Part shown: positions 17,599 to 26,188 of the stretch, piece by piece | How the letters are laid out: every line of letters starts with the position of its first letter | How positions within the stretch are numbered: the first letter of the stretch is position 1 | Source: Streptomyces inusitatus | GTDB lineage: Bacteria > Actinomycetota > Actinomycetes > Streptomycetales > Streptomycetaceae | DNA: 64,000 bases | Assembly: GCF_014651115.1 (NCBI RefSeq) | Contig: NZ_BMWG01000024.1 | Location: 62,001-126,000 of the forward strand | Direction: 5' to 3' | Translations under genes and position numbers: made by a program | The notes under the pieces: generated by a model | Seen by the model: the letters and a program-made list of their open reading frames with translations, nothing else | Database searches by the model: none | What the model was told of the DNA's origin: nothing

Positions 17599-19176
17599 CT
17601 ACTGCCCCACCAGGCCCGGCTGGAGCACCTTGGTGAACAGAATCGTTCCGCCCTCGGCCCTCAGCCGTACCGTCAGCTCACCGCTGTCCCCGTCCACGGA
17701 GACCTCGCCGAAGTACTGCGGGGACTCCATCGGCGACACGTTCCCCCGCTTCGGCGCGCGGACGAAGACCCGCCTCGGGCCGAAGGTCGCATCCAGCGCG
17801 GAGGCCGGGAATCCGCCCGCCGCCAGCGGCCCCGAGACGAACTCCCAGAACGGGGCGAAGTCCTTGAACGCGGCCCGCTCCGGCGCGTAGTGCTGCGCGG
17901 AGGTGTGGTGGACGTCCGCCGTGAGCCAGAGGGTGCCGGTGATCCGCCGCCGTTTCACGAACCGCAGCAGCCGGGCGATCTGGAGCTCCCGACCCAGCGG
18001 CGCGCCCGCGTCCCCCTGGGCGATCGCGTCGAAGTCGGTCCGCCCGTCCGGCACCGTCAGTCCGATCGGCATGTCCGCCGCGATCACCTTCCACACCGCG
18101 TTCGACCGGAGCAGCCCCCGCTGGAGCCAGGCGAGCTGCTCCGGGCCGAGGATGCCCCGCCGGTCGCGGGCCTGCCGGCCGGGGGAGTTGGCGCCGCGGT
18201 ACGAGCGCATGTCCAGGACGAAGACGTCGAGCAGCGGACCGTACCGCTCCACCCGGTACATCCGCCCCCCGGGCGCGGCGGGCGGCTCGGCGAGGGGGAA
18301 GTACTCGCCGAAGGCGCGCAGCGAGCGCGCGGCCAGCACGTCCGTGTTCTTCTCGGTGTAGCGGGGATCGTCCAGAAGCTGCCCCGGATACCAGTTGTTG
18401 CGCACCTCGTGGTCGTCCCACTGCACCACCGAAGGCACCTGGGCGTTGAAGCGGCGGGTGTGCTCGTCGAGCAGGTTGTAGCGGAAGTTGCCCCGGAAGT
18501 CCCTGAGTGTCTGGGCGACCCGGGACTTCTCCTCGGTGGTGACATTGCGCCAGATCCGGCCGTCCGGCAGGGTCACCCGGGGCTCGATCACCCCGTCCGC
18601 GTAGATCGAGTCCCCGCTGCACAGGAAGAAGTCGGGATCGAGCCGCCGCATCTCCTCGTGGACACGGTAGCCGCCGATGTCCGGATTGATGCCCCAGCCC
18701 TGTCCCGCGACATCCCCCGACCAGAGGAAGCGCACGCCCCGGCAGCGCCCGGCGGGCGCGGTCCGGAACGTCCCGGACACCGGCTCGCCGGTACGGCGGG
18801 GATCGTCCGGATCGGCGAGCGTCACCCGGTAGTGGATCTGCTCCCCGGGCGGCAGCCCGGCCAGCGCCGTGGTGCCGGTGAAGTCCGTGCCGGGCCCCAG
18901 CAGCGGCCCCTGGTGGAGCTCCGTCCGCTCGAAGGACTCCGTGGCCGAGGTCTCCACGAGCATCCGCGCGGGCCGGTCCGAACGCACCCACACCAGCCCG
19001 GACGACGAGGTCACCGCGCCGCTGCGCACCCCCCACGCCGCGCTCGGACGCCCGCCCAGGGCCTGCGAGGGCGCGGAGCCGAAGGCGGGCAGGGCCAGAA
19101 CCGCCGACGCGGCGGCCGCGCCGCGCAGCAGCGAGCGGCGGCCGGGGGCCGCCGGCCCGCGGGGGGTTGCTGTCAT
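17599..19176 (-). CDS. Alkaline phosphatase D (PhoD) family, Tat-exported
   Basis: A 525-residue secreted phosphodiesterase/phosphatase. The N-terminus is a twin-arginine signal (GRRSLLRGAAAASAVLALPAFG, residues 12-33). A PhoD N-terminal Fn3-like domain (about 45-140) is followed by the metallophosphatase domain. Metal-site motifs are visible as SGDVAGQGWG, CSGDSIYADG, WDDHEVRNNW and TADVHHTSAQHY. PhoD enzymes act outside the cell, use Ca and Fe, and release phosphate from phosphodiesters such as teichoic acid; in Streptomyces they often belong to the Pho regulon, although I see no clear PHO box in the 118-bp upstream gap. Length and motifs are intact. Confidence 0.93.
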   Translation of the reverse strand: MTATPRGPAAPGRRSLLRGAAAASAVLALPAFGSAPSQALGGRPSAAWGVRSGAVTSSSGLVWVRSDRPARMLVETSATESFERTELHQGPLLGPGTDFTGTTALAGLPPGEQIHYRVTLADPDDPRRTGEPVSGTFRTAPAGRCRGVRFLWSGDVAGQGWGINPDIGGYRVHEEMRRLDPDFFLCSGDSIYADGVIEPRVTLPDGRIWRNVTTEEKSRVAQTLRDFRGNFRYNLLDEHTRRFNAQVPSVVQWDDHEVRNNWYPGQLLDDPRYTEKNTDVLAARSLRAFGEYFPLAEPPAAPGGRMYRVERYGPLLDVFVLDMRSYRGANSPGRQARDRRGILGPEQLAWLQRGLLRSNAVWKVIAADMPIGLTVPDGRTDFDAIAQGDAGAPLGRELQIARLLRFVKRRRITGTLWLTADVHHTSAQHYAPERAAFKDFAPFWEFVSGPLAAGGFPASALDATFGPRRVFVRAPKRGNVSPMESPQYFGEVSVDGDSGELTVRLRAEGGTILFTKVLQPGLVGQ

Positions 19177-19294
19177 CGGCGGGCCTCCAGGGGCATTCCG
19201 TGTGCCGGGCGCGGTGGGTGACGGTCGGCGTGGTGGACCGCCGGGGTCGATCCTCGCATCCCGCGGTGGCGCGCGGCCGACGCCTCAGTGAACG

Positions 19295-20779
19295 TCAGTC
19301 CCCGCCCCGCCGCGCCGTCTCCCGGGCCAGCAGCCCGATTCCCCGCACGATGTCGGACGGGGAGAGATGCGCGTACCCCAGCACCAGCCGTACACCCGTG
19401 TCCCGCACGGGCGTCAGGGCGTGCGCCGACAGCGGCCGTACCGCGATCCCCGCCCGCTCCGCGCGGCGCAGAAAGCCCTCCTCGGGACCGTACCGGCCGG
19501 GCAGCCGGGCGATGAGGTGCAGCCCCGCCGCGATCCCGCTGACCGAGGACCCCGGGAAGTGCTCGCCGAGGGCGCGGACGAGCGCGTCGCGCCGCTCCCG
19601 GTAGGCGCGCTGACAGCGGCGCAGCTGACGGTCGTAGCCGCCGCCGCCGACGAAGTCCGCGAGCAGCGCCTGGTCCAGGGCGGGATTGCCCAGGTCCATG
19701 GTGCGTTTGCGCTCGATCACCTCGTCCACCAGCCGCTCCGGCACCAGCATCCAGCCGAGCCGCAGCCCCGGCGCGAGCGATTTGCTCACCGAGCCGGTGT
19801 AGGCGACCCGCTCCGGATCGAGCCCCTGGAGCGCGCCGACCGAGGCCCGGTCGTAGCGGAAGTCGCCGTCGTAGTCGTCCTCCACGATCAGACCGTCCAC
19901 CGACCGCGCCCAGTCGAGCAGTTCGGCGCGGCGCCGCGCGGAGTAGGCGATTCCGGTGGGGAACTGATGGGCCGGTGTGGTCGCCACCGCCGCCACGCCC
20001 GAGCGCCGCAGCGGCTCCATCGCCAGCCCCTCGCCGTCCAGCGGCAGCGCGGCGGCGCTCAGCCCGGCGGCGCCGAACAGCGGCCCGTGCTCGGGGCTGC
20101 CCGGGTCCTCCACACCGATGGACCGCGCGCCCCGGCCCCGCAGCACCGAGCCGAGCACCGTCATCGCCTGCGCCACCCCCGAACACACCACCAGGCACTC
20201 CGGATCGGCCACCGCGCCCCGCCGCCGGGTCAGCAGCGCCGCCAGCGAGGTCCGCAGCTCGGGCAGGCCGCGCGGATCGGGATAGCCGAGCGCCCGGTGC
20301 GGCAGCCGCGCCAGGGCGGACCGGTGGGCCGCCGCCCACGCCGCCCGGGGGAAGAGCGAGAGATCGGGCGTCCCGGGGCGGAAGTCCACCACCGGACCGG
20401 GGGACGGGCGCGGCGCGAGATCCCGCGCCCCCCGGGAGGGCGGGCGCGCCGCCGCGCCGACCCAGGTGCCCGAGCCCCGTTCGCTGCGGAGGTACCCCTC
20501 GGCCGTCAGCTGCTCGTACGCCTCGGTCACCAGCCCCCGCGAGACGCCCAGATCGGCCGCCAGCTCCCGGCTCGCCGGCAGCCGGGTGCCCGCCGCCAGC
20601 CGCCCCGAGCGCACCGCGTCCCGCAGCGCCGAGCGGAGCGCCCGCCCCCGCTGCCGCGCGGGAGCCCCGGCGGCCGGGGTCAGCAGCTCCCACGCCGGAC
20701 CGGACGGCTCCAGTCCGGACGGCTCCAGTCCGGACGGCTCCGGACCGGACGGCCCCGAAGTGGTCCCCGAAGACATCAT
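19295..20779 (-). CDS. MocR-family regulator (GntR wHTH fused to aminotransferase fold)
   Basis: A 494-residue PLP-dependent regulator of the MocR/PdxR family. After a repetitive N-terminus, the GntR winged helix spans about residues 45-105 (RLPASRELAADLGVSRGLVTEAYEQL). The fold-type I aminotransferase domain then runs to the end, with the PLP lysine in YTGSVSKSLAPGLRLGW. Such proteins normally use PLP to sense an amine or amino acid and control the divergent neighbour, here an EamA transporter only 47 bp away. The first codons are encoded by three 15-bp direct repeats (20701-20745, giving SGLEP units). Two adjacent ATG codons (20779 and 20776) could start it. Confidence 0.93.
   Translation of the reverse strand: MMSSGTTSGPSGPEPSGLEPSGLEPSGPAWELLTPAAGAPARQRGRALRSALRDAVRSGRLAAGTRLPASRELAADLGVSRGLVTEAYEQLTAEGYLRSERGSGTWVGAAARPPSRGARDLAPRPSPGPVVDFRPGTPDLSLFPRAAWAAAHRSALARLPHRALGYPDPRGLPELRTSLAALLTRRRGAVADPECLVVCSGVAQAMTVLGSVLRGRGARSIGVEDPGSPEHGPLFGAAGLSAAALPLDGEGLAMEPLRRSGVAAVATTPAHQFPTGIAYSARRRAELLDWARSVDGLIVEDDYDGDFRYDRASVGALQGLDPERVAYTGSVSKSLAPGLRLGWMLVPERLVDEVIERKRTMDLGNPALDQALLADFVGGGGYDRQLRRCQRAYRERRDALVRALGEHFPGSSVSGIAAGLHLIARLPGRYGPEEGFLRRAERAGIAVRPLSAHALTPVRDTGVRLVLGYAHLSPSDIVRGIGLLARETARRGGD
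20701..20745. repeat. Three 15-bp in-frame repeats in the MocR N-terminus
   Basis: Units start at 20701, 20716 and 20731 (CGGACGGCTCCAGTC; the third ends in GGAC). They encode a disordered Ser-Gly-Leu-Glu-Pro tract ahead of the DNA-binding domain, so unit gain or loss would keep the frame. Confidence 0.85.
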
Positions 20780-20788
20780 GGAAGTGGA

Positions 20789-20819
20789 CCTTAAAGGGGA
20801 CCGCCGCGCTCCCTAGCGT
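20789..20819 (+). promoter_or_regulatory. EamA promoter with overlapping palindrome, probable MocR site
   Basis: A -35-like TTAAAG (20791-20796), a 17-bp spacer and a -10 TAGCGT (20814-20819) end seven bases before the EamA ATG, which implies a leaderless transcript. The palindrome CCTTAAAGG (20789-20797) covers the -35, and GGACC-type sequences flank it (TGGACC, GGGGACC). A regulator bound here would block the EamA promoter, and the divergent MocR protein is the obvious candidate. Confidence 0.55.
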
Positions 20820-20826
20820 CACCCCC

Positions 20827-22038
20827 ATGAACCGCCCGAACCACCCGACCCGCCCGAACCCCCTGACCGGGGTCCTCCTCGTCTCCTTCGCCTACTGCCT
20901 GGTCGGCGCCTCCTTCACCGCCAACAGCGTGCTCGGCGACTACCCGTACGCGGGTGGCCAGGCCATCCGCTACGCACTCGCCCTCCTCCTGCTGCTCCCC
21001 CTGCTCGGCGGTACGTCGGCGCTCACCCGGGTCCGCGCGCTGACCGTCCGCCAGTGGGGCCGGATCGCCCTGCTCGCCGCCGTCGGCATGGTCGGCTTCA
21101 ACCTGGCGATCCTGGCCGCCGAACGCACCTCGGAACCCGCCGTGCCCGGCGTCTTCGTCGGCTGCGCGCCCGTCATCGTCGCCGTCCTCGTACCGCTCGC
21201 CGACGGCCGCCGGCCCACCCCGCCGGTGCTGTACGGGGCACTCCTCGTCGCCGCCGGAGCCTTCGCCGTCCAGGGCTGGGGCCGCGCCGACGCGACGGGC
21301 GTCCTCTGGTCGGTGGCCGCGCTCCTCGGCGAGGTCGGCTTCGCCGTGCTGGCCGCGCCGGTGTTGCGCCCCCTCGGGCCGAGGCTGCTCACCGCCTGCG
21401 TCTGCGGGGTCGCGGCGGTGGAGGCGGCCCTCGTCGGGCTGGTCGTCGACGGTCCGCGCTTCGTCCGGACGCCGGACCAGGGGGAGGCGTGGGCGCTGCT
21501 GTGGCAGGCCGCCGTGGTCACCGTCATAGGCTTCGTCGCCTGGTACATGGGCATCCAGCGGATCGGCACGGAGCGCGCCACCCTCTTCACCGGGCTGATC
21601 CCCGTCGCGGCGGCCCTCACCGCGCCGCTGGTGGGCGTGGGGAGCTTCGGCGTGGCCCAGGCGGCCGGGGGAGCGCTGGTGGGAGCGGGCGCGGCGCTCG
21701 GCTCGGGCTTCTTCGGCGGCCGGCCGCCGTCAGCGGCCGGAGCTGTCGGAGCGGCCGGAGCTGCCGTCGAGCAGCACCCGGGCGACGAGCGCGGGGTCGT
21801 CGTTCATGGGGACGTGTCCGCAGCCGGGCAGCCGGACGAGCCGCGCCCCGGGGATGGCCCGCTTGGCCCGGACTCCCTGACGGCGCAGCAGCACCCGGTC
21901 CCGGGTGCCCCAGGCGATGGTGACCGGCACATCGGGCACGTCGTCGCGGAAGAGGACGGAGCGTCCGGCGGCGAGCGTCTGGTGGAAACCGGAGGCCCCG
22001 CGCATCGCGAGGGTCTCGGCGACGACCGACTCCGATGA
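20827..22038 (+). CDS. EamA-family (DMT) transporter with long 3' overlap
   Basis: The first 298 residues form a normal ten-helix EamA/RhaT drug/metabolite transporter, with two repeated halves (for example LLVSFAYCLVGASFTANSVL and VIGFVAWYMGIQRIGTERATLFTGLIPVAAAL). The usual end of such a protein would be near GSGFFGG at about 21720. No stop occurs there, and the frame runs another 105 residues to 22038, reading antisense through the 3' part of the convergent alpha/beta-hydrolase gene. That tail is hydrophilic and has no domain. It is either a genuine extension, a lost stop codon or a sequence error. The divergent MocR regulator probably controls export of an amino acid or amine. Confidence 0.88.
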   Translation: MNRPNHPTRPNPLTGVLLVSFAYCLVGASFTANSVLGDYPYAGGQAIRYALALLLLLPLLGGTSALTRVRALTVRQWGRIALLAAVGMVGFNLAILAAERTSEPAVPGVFVGCAPVIVAVLVPLADGRRPTPPVLYGALLVAAGAFAVQGWGRADATGVLWSVAALLGEVGFAVLAAPVLRPLGPRLLTACVCGVAAVEAALVGLVVDGPRFVRTPDQGEAWALLWQAAVVTVIGFVAWYMGIQRIGTERATLFTGLIPVAAALTAPLVGVGSFGVAQAAGGALVGAGAALGSGFFGGRPPSAAGAVGAAGAAVEQHPGDERGVVVHGDVSAAGQPDEPRPGDGPLGPDSLTAQQHPVPGAPGDGDRHIGHVVAEEDGASGGERLVETGGPAHREGLGDDRLR

Positions 22039-22584
22039 GCGGAGGCCGGGCCTGGCGTATATCGTCCCGGTGAGCGCCGCCCGCCCGGCCGCCGAGCGGG
22101 ACAGCCCTTCTATCACCGGCAGCGGTATCGAGCGGGCCCCGGCCCGCAGCGCCTTGAGCGTGCCGTAGGCGTAGACCCGCTCCCGCCCGTTCCAGAAGCC
22201 GGCGGGCGACAGCGCGGTGACGGACCGCGCGAGTCCGGCCCGGCCCAGCTCCAGGGCGAGGAGCCCGCCGAGCGAGTTGCCCGCGACATGCGGGCGCTCC
22301 AGGCCCAGGGCCGCGCAGAGCGAGCCCAGTACCGAACCGACGGTGGAAAGGTCGTACCGCACTCCTTCGGGCAGCGGCGAGGACACACCGAAACCGGGCA
22401 GATCCACGGCTATGACATCGCGTTCGGCCGCCAGTACGCAGATCACGGGTTCCCATGCCTGCCAGTGGTGCCCTATGCCGTGGAGCAGCAGCAATGGCTC
22501 TCCCACGCCATCTCTCGCATAGCTGACGGACAGCTTCCGATTCCCTTCCGGGGATTCGACGGAGAACGAAATGTCCGCGACCAT
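21730..22584 (-). CDS. Alpha/beta-fold hydrolase
   Basis: A 284-residue alpha/beta hydrolase_1 protein. The oxyanion strand is LLLLHGIGHHWQAW, the nucleophile elbow is VAGNSLGGLLALELG (Ser of GNSLGG), the acid follows in WGTRDRVL, and the catalytic His is in LPGCGHVPMNDDP near the C-terminus. All parts of the triad are present and the length is normal. The substrate cannot be predicted beyond an ester, epoxide or C-C hydrolysis role. Its 3' end (21730-22038) overlaps the EamA reading frame on the other strand. It diverges from the ECF41-type sigma factor across a 138-bp gap. Confidence 0.9.
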   Translation of the reverse strand: MVADISFSVESPEGNRKLSVSYARDGVGEPLLLLHGIGHHWQAWEPVICVLAAERDVIAVDLPGFGVSSPLPEGVRYDLSTVGSVLGSLCAALGLERPHVAGNSLGGLLALELGRAGLARSVTALSPAGFWNGRERVYAYGTLKALRAGARSIPLPVIEGLSRSAAGRAALTGTIYARPGLRSSESVVAETLAMRGASGFHQTLAAGRSVLFRDDVPDVPVTIAWGTRDRVLLRRQGVRAKRAIPGARLVRLPGCGHVPMNDDPALVARVLLDGSSGRSDSSGR

Positions 22585-22722
22585 GACTGTTGCTCCCTCG
22601 TGTCGCCCCTGCTCGGAGCTGGTAGACGGCCTGTCAGTAACAATTACCGCCAGGTAGTTTCAAGTTCAAGGGCCGGAATGCGCCTTACCGGCCCCGACCC
22701 GTCGTTTCCGGCCGGGAGACAT

Positions 22723-23661
22723 ATGACGCACCGCGTTCGCCTGGACACGGAGACGTGTGTCGGCTGGGATGGAGGGGTGGCGACCGACACCCTGACCGAC
22801 GTCTTCGAAGAGCACCGGCCCGTACTGGCCGCTGTGGCCTACCGCATGCTCGGCCGCGCGGCCGACACGGAGGACGTCGTCCAGGACGCCTGGCTGCGCT
22901 GGTCCGCCCAGGACCGGGCGGACGTCAGGGAGCCCCGGGGCTATCTCGTACGGGTCACCGCCCGTCTCGCCATCGACCGGCTGCGACAGATCCGCGCCCG
23001 GAACGAGTCGTACACCGGCCCCTGGCTGCCCGAGCCCATCATCACGGACATCGGGCATACCACCCCCGACGTGACCGAACGGGCAGTTCTCGCCGAATCC
23101 GTCTCCTTCGCCGTCCTCGTCGTCCTGGAATCGCTCTCCCCGCTGGAGCGGGCCGTGTTCGTCCTGAGGGAGGCCTTCGGATTCCCCTACGGGGAGATCG
23201 CGGTCACCCTGGAGCGCTCCGAGACGGCCGTGCGCCAACTCGGCGCACGGGCCCGCCGGCATGTGGAGGAACGCAAACCCCGTTACGACGTCGACCCGAC
23301 CGAATGCCGTGAACTGACCGAACGCTTCCTGGCCGCCGCGGCCAGTGGCGATCTCCAGGGCCTGCTGGCCCTGCTCGCGCCCGACGCGCGTCTGATCGGC
23401 GACAGCGGCGGCAAGTCCAAGGCGCCGCTGCGGGTCCTCTTCGGCGCCGACAAGATCGGACGTTTCCTCGTCGCGGTCGCGAACGGCGGGCCGCCGGACG
23501 AGGATCGCCGGTTCGTGGAGATCAACGGCGCTCCGGCGCTGCTGCTGCTCTCCGGCGGGAAGCCGGACACCGTTCTTCAGCTGGAGATCGCGGACGGACG
23601 CGTCAGCCGCGTCTACGTCATGCGCAATCCAGACAAACTCTCCGGGGTGACTTTCATGTGA
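22723..23661 (+). CDS. ECF41-type sigma factor (SigJ-like) with SnoaL-like tail
   Basis: An extracytoplasmic-function sigma factor with a fused regulatory tail. Region 2 (VFEEHRPVLAAVAYRMLGRAADTEDVVQDAWLRW) and region 4 (LSPLERAVFVLREAFGFPYGEIAVTL) are intact. The C-terminal 110 residues form a SnoaL-like domain with the ECF41 hallmark NPDKL close to the end (YVMRNPDKLSG). In ECF41 proteins this tail replaces an anti-sigma factor and controls activity. Starts at ATG 22723 (GGGAG five bases upstream) and GTG 22777 are both in frame; conservation begins at 22777, but its ribosome site is too close. The COE-type oxidoreductase gene usual beside ECF41 genes is absent; a hydrolase is divergent instead. 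Confidence 0.9.
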   Translation: MTHRVRLDTETCVGWDGGVATDTLTDVFEEHRPVLAAVAYRMLGRAADTEDVVQDAWLRWSAQDRADVREPRGYLVRVTARLAIDRLRQIRARNESYTGPWLPEPIITDIGHTTPDVTERAVLAESVSFAVLVVLESLSPLERAVFVLREAFGFPYGEIAVTLERSETAVRQLGARARRHVEERKPRYDVDPTECRELTERFLAAAASGDLQGLLALLAPDARLIGDSGGKSKAPLRVLFGADKIGRFLVAVANGGPPDEDRRFVEINGAPALLLLSGGKPDTVLQLEIADGRVSRVYVMRNPDKLSGVTFM

Positions 23662-23812
23662 CCCCACGTACACCCCTTCCGTGCACGTCAGAGCCCTTGT
23701 CCGAAAATCCACGGACGGTCGGCCGCGCGCGTTTAGCTGGGGTGCAAACAGTGCTAACAGCCCGTGAACGCTTGTCCAATCCCGTCGACTTCACAGAGCG
23801 ACAAACGCAGGA

Positions 23813-23847
23813 TTGGTCTTGACCAAGGTGCCGCGCCGTCCTATGGT
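23813..23847 (+). promoter_or_regulatory. GntR-gene promoter with DasR-like (dre-like) operator
   Basis: TTGACC (23819-23824), a 17-bp spacer and TATGGT (23842-23847) form a good vegetative promoter. A perfect inverted repeat TTGGTC-TT-GACCAA (23813-23826) covers the -35. Its core, TGGTCTTGACCA, differs by one base from the central part of the DasR dre consensus as I recall it (TGGTCTAGACCA). The gene downstream encodes a GntR/HutC-type protein, so autoregulation is likely. Confidence 0.65.
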
Positions 23848-23927
23848 CGGCTGAGATAGTGCAGGAACCTTTAATAAACAAGGGCGCGGAAAAGCCGCCG
23901 CTGACACGGCGAATGCGGAGGATCAGG

Positions 23928-24692
23928 GTGGGGACCACGCAGCTGGAATCTGTGCCGGAACCGAAATACTGGCACCTCAAGACGGTGATTGGAGAAGCGC
24001 TCGACTCTGACTTCGCGGTGGGGGAGATCCTGCCGAACGAGCGGGACCTCGCCGCCAGGTTCGGAGTCGCCCGAGCGACCCTGCGCCAGGCACTGGAACA
24101 ACTCGAACTCGAAGGACGGCTGCAACGCCGGCGCGGCGTCGGCACGACCGTCGCCCCGCCGCGCATGGGAGTGGACGTGTCCACCACCCAGCACGCGTGG
24201 CCCGGCTCCGCGCAGGACGCCTGGCAGTCCTTCGACTGCTCCAGGGCCGTACCGCCTCCCGCGGTGGCCCGACTGCTGGGAACCGCCGCCGAAGAGGAGA
24301 CGTACACCCTGCGCAGACTGCGCGTCACCCATGGGCAGCCGGTCGCGGCCGAACAGCTCTACGTCCCGGCCTCCTCGGTGCCCGAGCTGTCGGCCATAGA
24401 CGCGCCCCCGGGGCCCGCCAGGGCCCGCGCCGTCCTGCGCGAACTCCAGCGGCTCGAACTGGACGGCCAGGACCGCGCGGTGGAGCTGGGCTCCGCCCGC
24501 GCCGACGACGCCAGGGAACTGGACCGGCTGCCCGGCGCGCCCGTACTGATCGTCACCACCCGCTACTTCTCCCGGGGCAGGACCGCCGCCGTCATCATGG
24601 CGACCTACCGGGCCGACACCTGCCGGCTGACCTTCGGGGACTCCGGCGATGTGCAGATAAGCCACCACGGCGAGGAGCGTCGCGCCTCCTGA
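23928..24692 (+). CDS. GntR-family regulator, HutC/DasR-like
   Basis: A 254-residue GntR regulator. The winged helix covers about residues 14-80 (EILPNERDLAARFGVARATLRQALEQLELEGRLQRRRGVGT). The rest is a UTRA-type effector domain (HutC subfamily), of the kind that binds sugar phosphates or histidine derivatives; its final strands include VIMATYRADTCRLTF. I chose the GTG at 23928 because GCGGAGG lies six bases upstream. An in-frame GTG at 23859 would lie about 11 bases after the -10 and add 23 residues. A dre-like operator overlaps its promoter, which points to autoregulation and perhaps crosstalk with DasR. A ROK regulator gene is convergent. Confidence 0.9.
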   Translation: MGTTQLESVPEPKYWHLKTVIGEALDSDFAVGEILPNERDLAARFGVARATLRQALEQLELEGRLQRRRGVGTTVAPPRMGVDVSTTQHAWPGSAQDAWQSFDCSRAVPPPAVARLLGTAAEEETYTLRRLRVTHGQPVAAEQLYVPASSVPELSAIDAPPGPARARAVLRELQRLELDGQDRAVELGSARADDARELDRLPGAPVLIVTTRYFSRGRTAAVIMATYRADTCRLTFGDSGDVQISHHGEERRAS

Positions 24693-24831
24693 CGAACCCC
24701 GCCCGCGGTCCCCTGAGCACCCCGCGCCACCGCACGCGTCACGGCATCCGCCCGCACGGCCCTCACCGGCCGCGCCCCCGGACAGGGAGCGGACCCGCCC
24801 GCGCACGGCCCGTCGCACCGAGCTGACGCTC

Positions 24832-25992
24832 TCAGCGGCGGGCCGTCACCGTACCCTCCACCGCGAACAGCTCCTCCTCTACATGATCGAGCGCCAGCCG
24901 CAGCGCGCCCGTCGAGACGGCCGCCTCACGCAGCAGCGAGAGCGTCACCCTCGGCGGCCGCAGACAGTACCGGGACAGCTCCTCCCGTACGGGATCGAGC
25001 ACCCCGTCCAGCCCGGCCGCCCAGCCGCCGATCACCACCAGCTCCGGATCGAGCGCCAGCACCAGCGCCGCCACATCGTGGACCAGCCGCTGAATGAACC
25101 GCTCCACCGCCGCCTGGGCCCGGACGTCGCCCTGCTTCGCCAGCGCGAAGACATTGGCCACCGCCTGCTCGTCCAGCGGATGCAGCGGCTCGTCCGTCGT
25201 CGACAGCAGCTTCTCCGGGGACACCTCACGCCCCAGCAGATGCAGTGCCCCGATCTCCCCGGCCGCACCGCCGAAGCCCCGGTGCAGCCGGCCGCCTATC
25301 AGCGAACCCGCTCCCGGACTCAGCCCCGCCAGCACGAAGACGACATCGTCGGACCCCTTCGCCGAACCCTTCCAGTGCTCGGCGACCGCCGCCGCGTTGG
25401 CGTCGTTCTCCACCAGCACCGGACAGCGGAACGAACGCTGCAACCGCTGCCCCAGCGACAGCCCGGTCCAGCCCGGCAGCGCCGTCCCCAGCCGTACGGT
25501 CCCGTCCGCCTCCACTATCCCCGGAGTGCCGACCCCGACCGCCCGCAGATTGGTCCGCGAGACCCCGGTCCGCCGCAGCACATCCGCGATCACCAGCCGC
25601 ACCCGCTCCAGCCGGTCGTCCGCCGACGCCGTCTCCGACACCTCCCGGGAGCCCGCGCCGATGATGCGCCCGTCCAGACCGGACACCAGGGCCGCCACCC
25701 GGTGCGGACCTATCTCCACGCCCAGCAGATGGCCTGCCTCCACCCGGAACCGGAAGCGCCGGGCCGGACGTCCCTGACGGCGAGCCTCACCCTCCTCGGG
25801 GACCGACTCACTGACCAGACCGGCCTCGACGAGCCCCTCGATGACGCCCTCGACCGTCGGCCGGGACAGTCCCGTCAGCCGGGTCAGATCCGTGAGCGTC
25901 GGAGAGCCCGCGCCCCGCAGCGAATGGAGTACCACCGCGGAGTTGATCCGCCGCAGCAGCGACGGATCCCCGCCGGTCAGCCGCCCCACCAT
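24832..25992 (-). CDS. ROK-family transcriptional regulator
   Basis: A 386-residue NagC/XylR-type repressor. A winged helix at residues about 12-75 (TDLTRLTGLSRPTVEGVIEGLVEAGLVSE) is fused to a ROK actin-like sugar-binding domain, with LLGVEIGPHRVAALVSGLDG, GVGTPGIVEADGTV, LVENDANAAAVAEHW and GGAAGEIGALHL. The zinc-binding CxCGxxGCxE motif of ROK kinases is missing, which fits a regulator and not a sugar kinase. These proteins usually sense a sugar and control nearby carbohydrate genes; no sugar transporter is adjacent here. Its 3' end faces the HutC/DasR-like GntR gene across 139 bp. Confidence 0.92.
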   Translation of the reverse strand: MVGRLTGGDPSLLRRINSAVVLHSLRGAGSPTLTDLTRLTGLSRPTVEGVIEGLVEAGLVSESVPEEGEARRQGRPARRFRFRVEAGHLLGVEIGPHRVAALVSGLDGRIIGAGSREVSETASADDRLERVRLVIADVLRRTGVSRTNLRAVGVGTPGIVEADGTVRLGTALPGWTGLSLGQRLQRSFRCPVLVENDANAAAVAEHWKGSAKGSDDVVFVLAGLSPGAGSLIGGRLHRGFGGAAGEIGALHLLGREVSPEKLLSTTDEPLHPLDEQAVANVFALAKQGDVRAQAAVERFIQRLVHDVAALVLALDPELVVIGGWAAGLDGVLDPVREELSRYCLRPPRVTLSLLREAAVSTGALRLALDHVEEELFAVEGTVTARR

Positions 25993-26188
25993 GTGTCCTT
26001 CCAGCCCTTTGCTCGTGCAGCTCGGGCGTGTGTGTCTGCCGGATCGTACTCGCTGGCCCTGCCACGTGCACGATCGGAGCGGGGCATGCGCCGCCGAGGC
26101 CCCCGGCGGAGCGCCGCGGCCCTACCGGGACCCTTCCCGACATCTTCCGAAACCGGCCCCGGCGCTCCCGCCGCCCCCCGCCGCCCGC

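Noticed and set aside
22585..22722. ECF41-type promoter in the hydrolase/sigma gap
   Set aside because: TGTCAGT at about 22632 resembles a TGTCACA -35, but no CGTC -10 lies at the proper distance.
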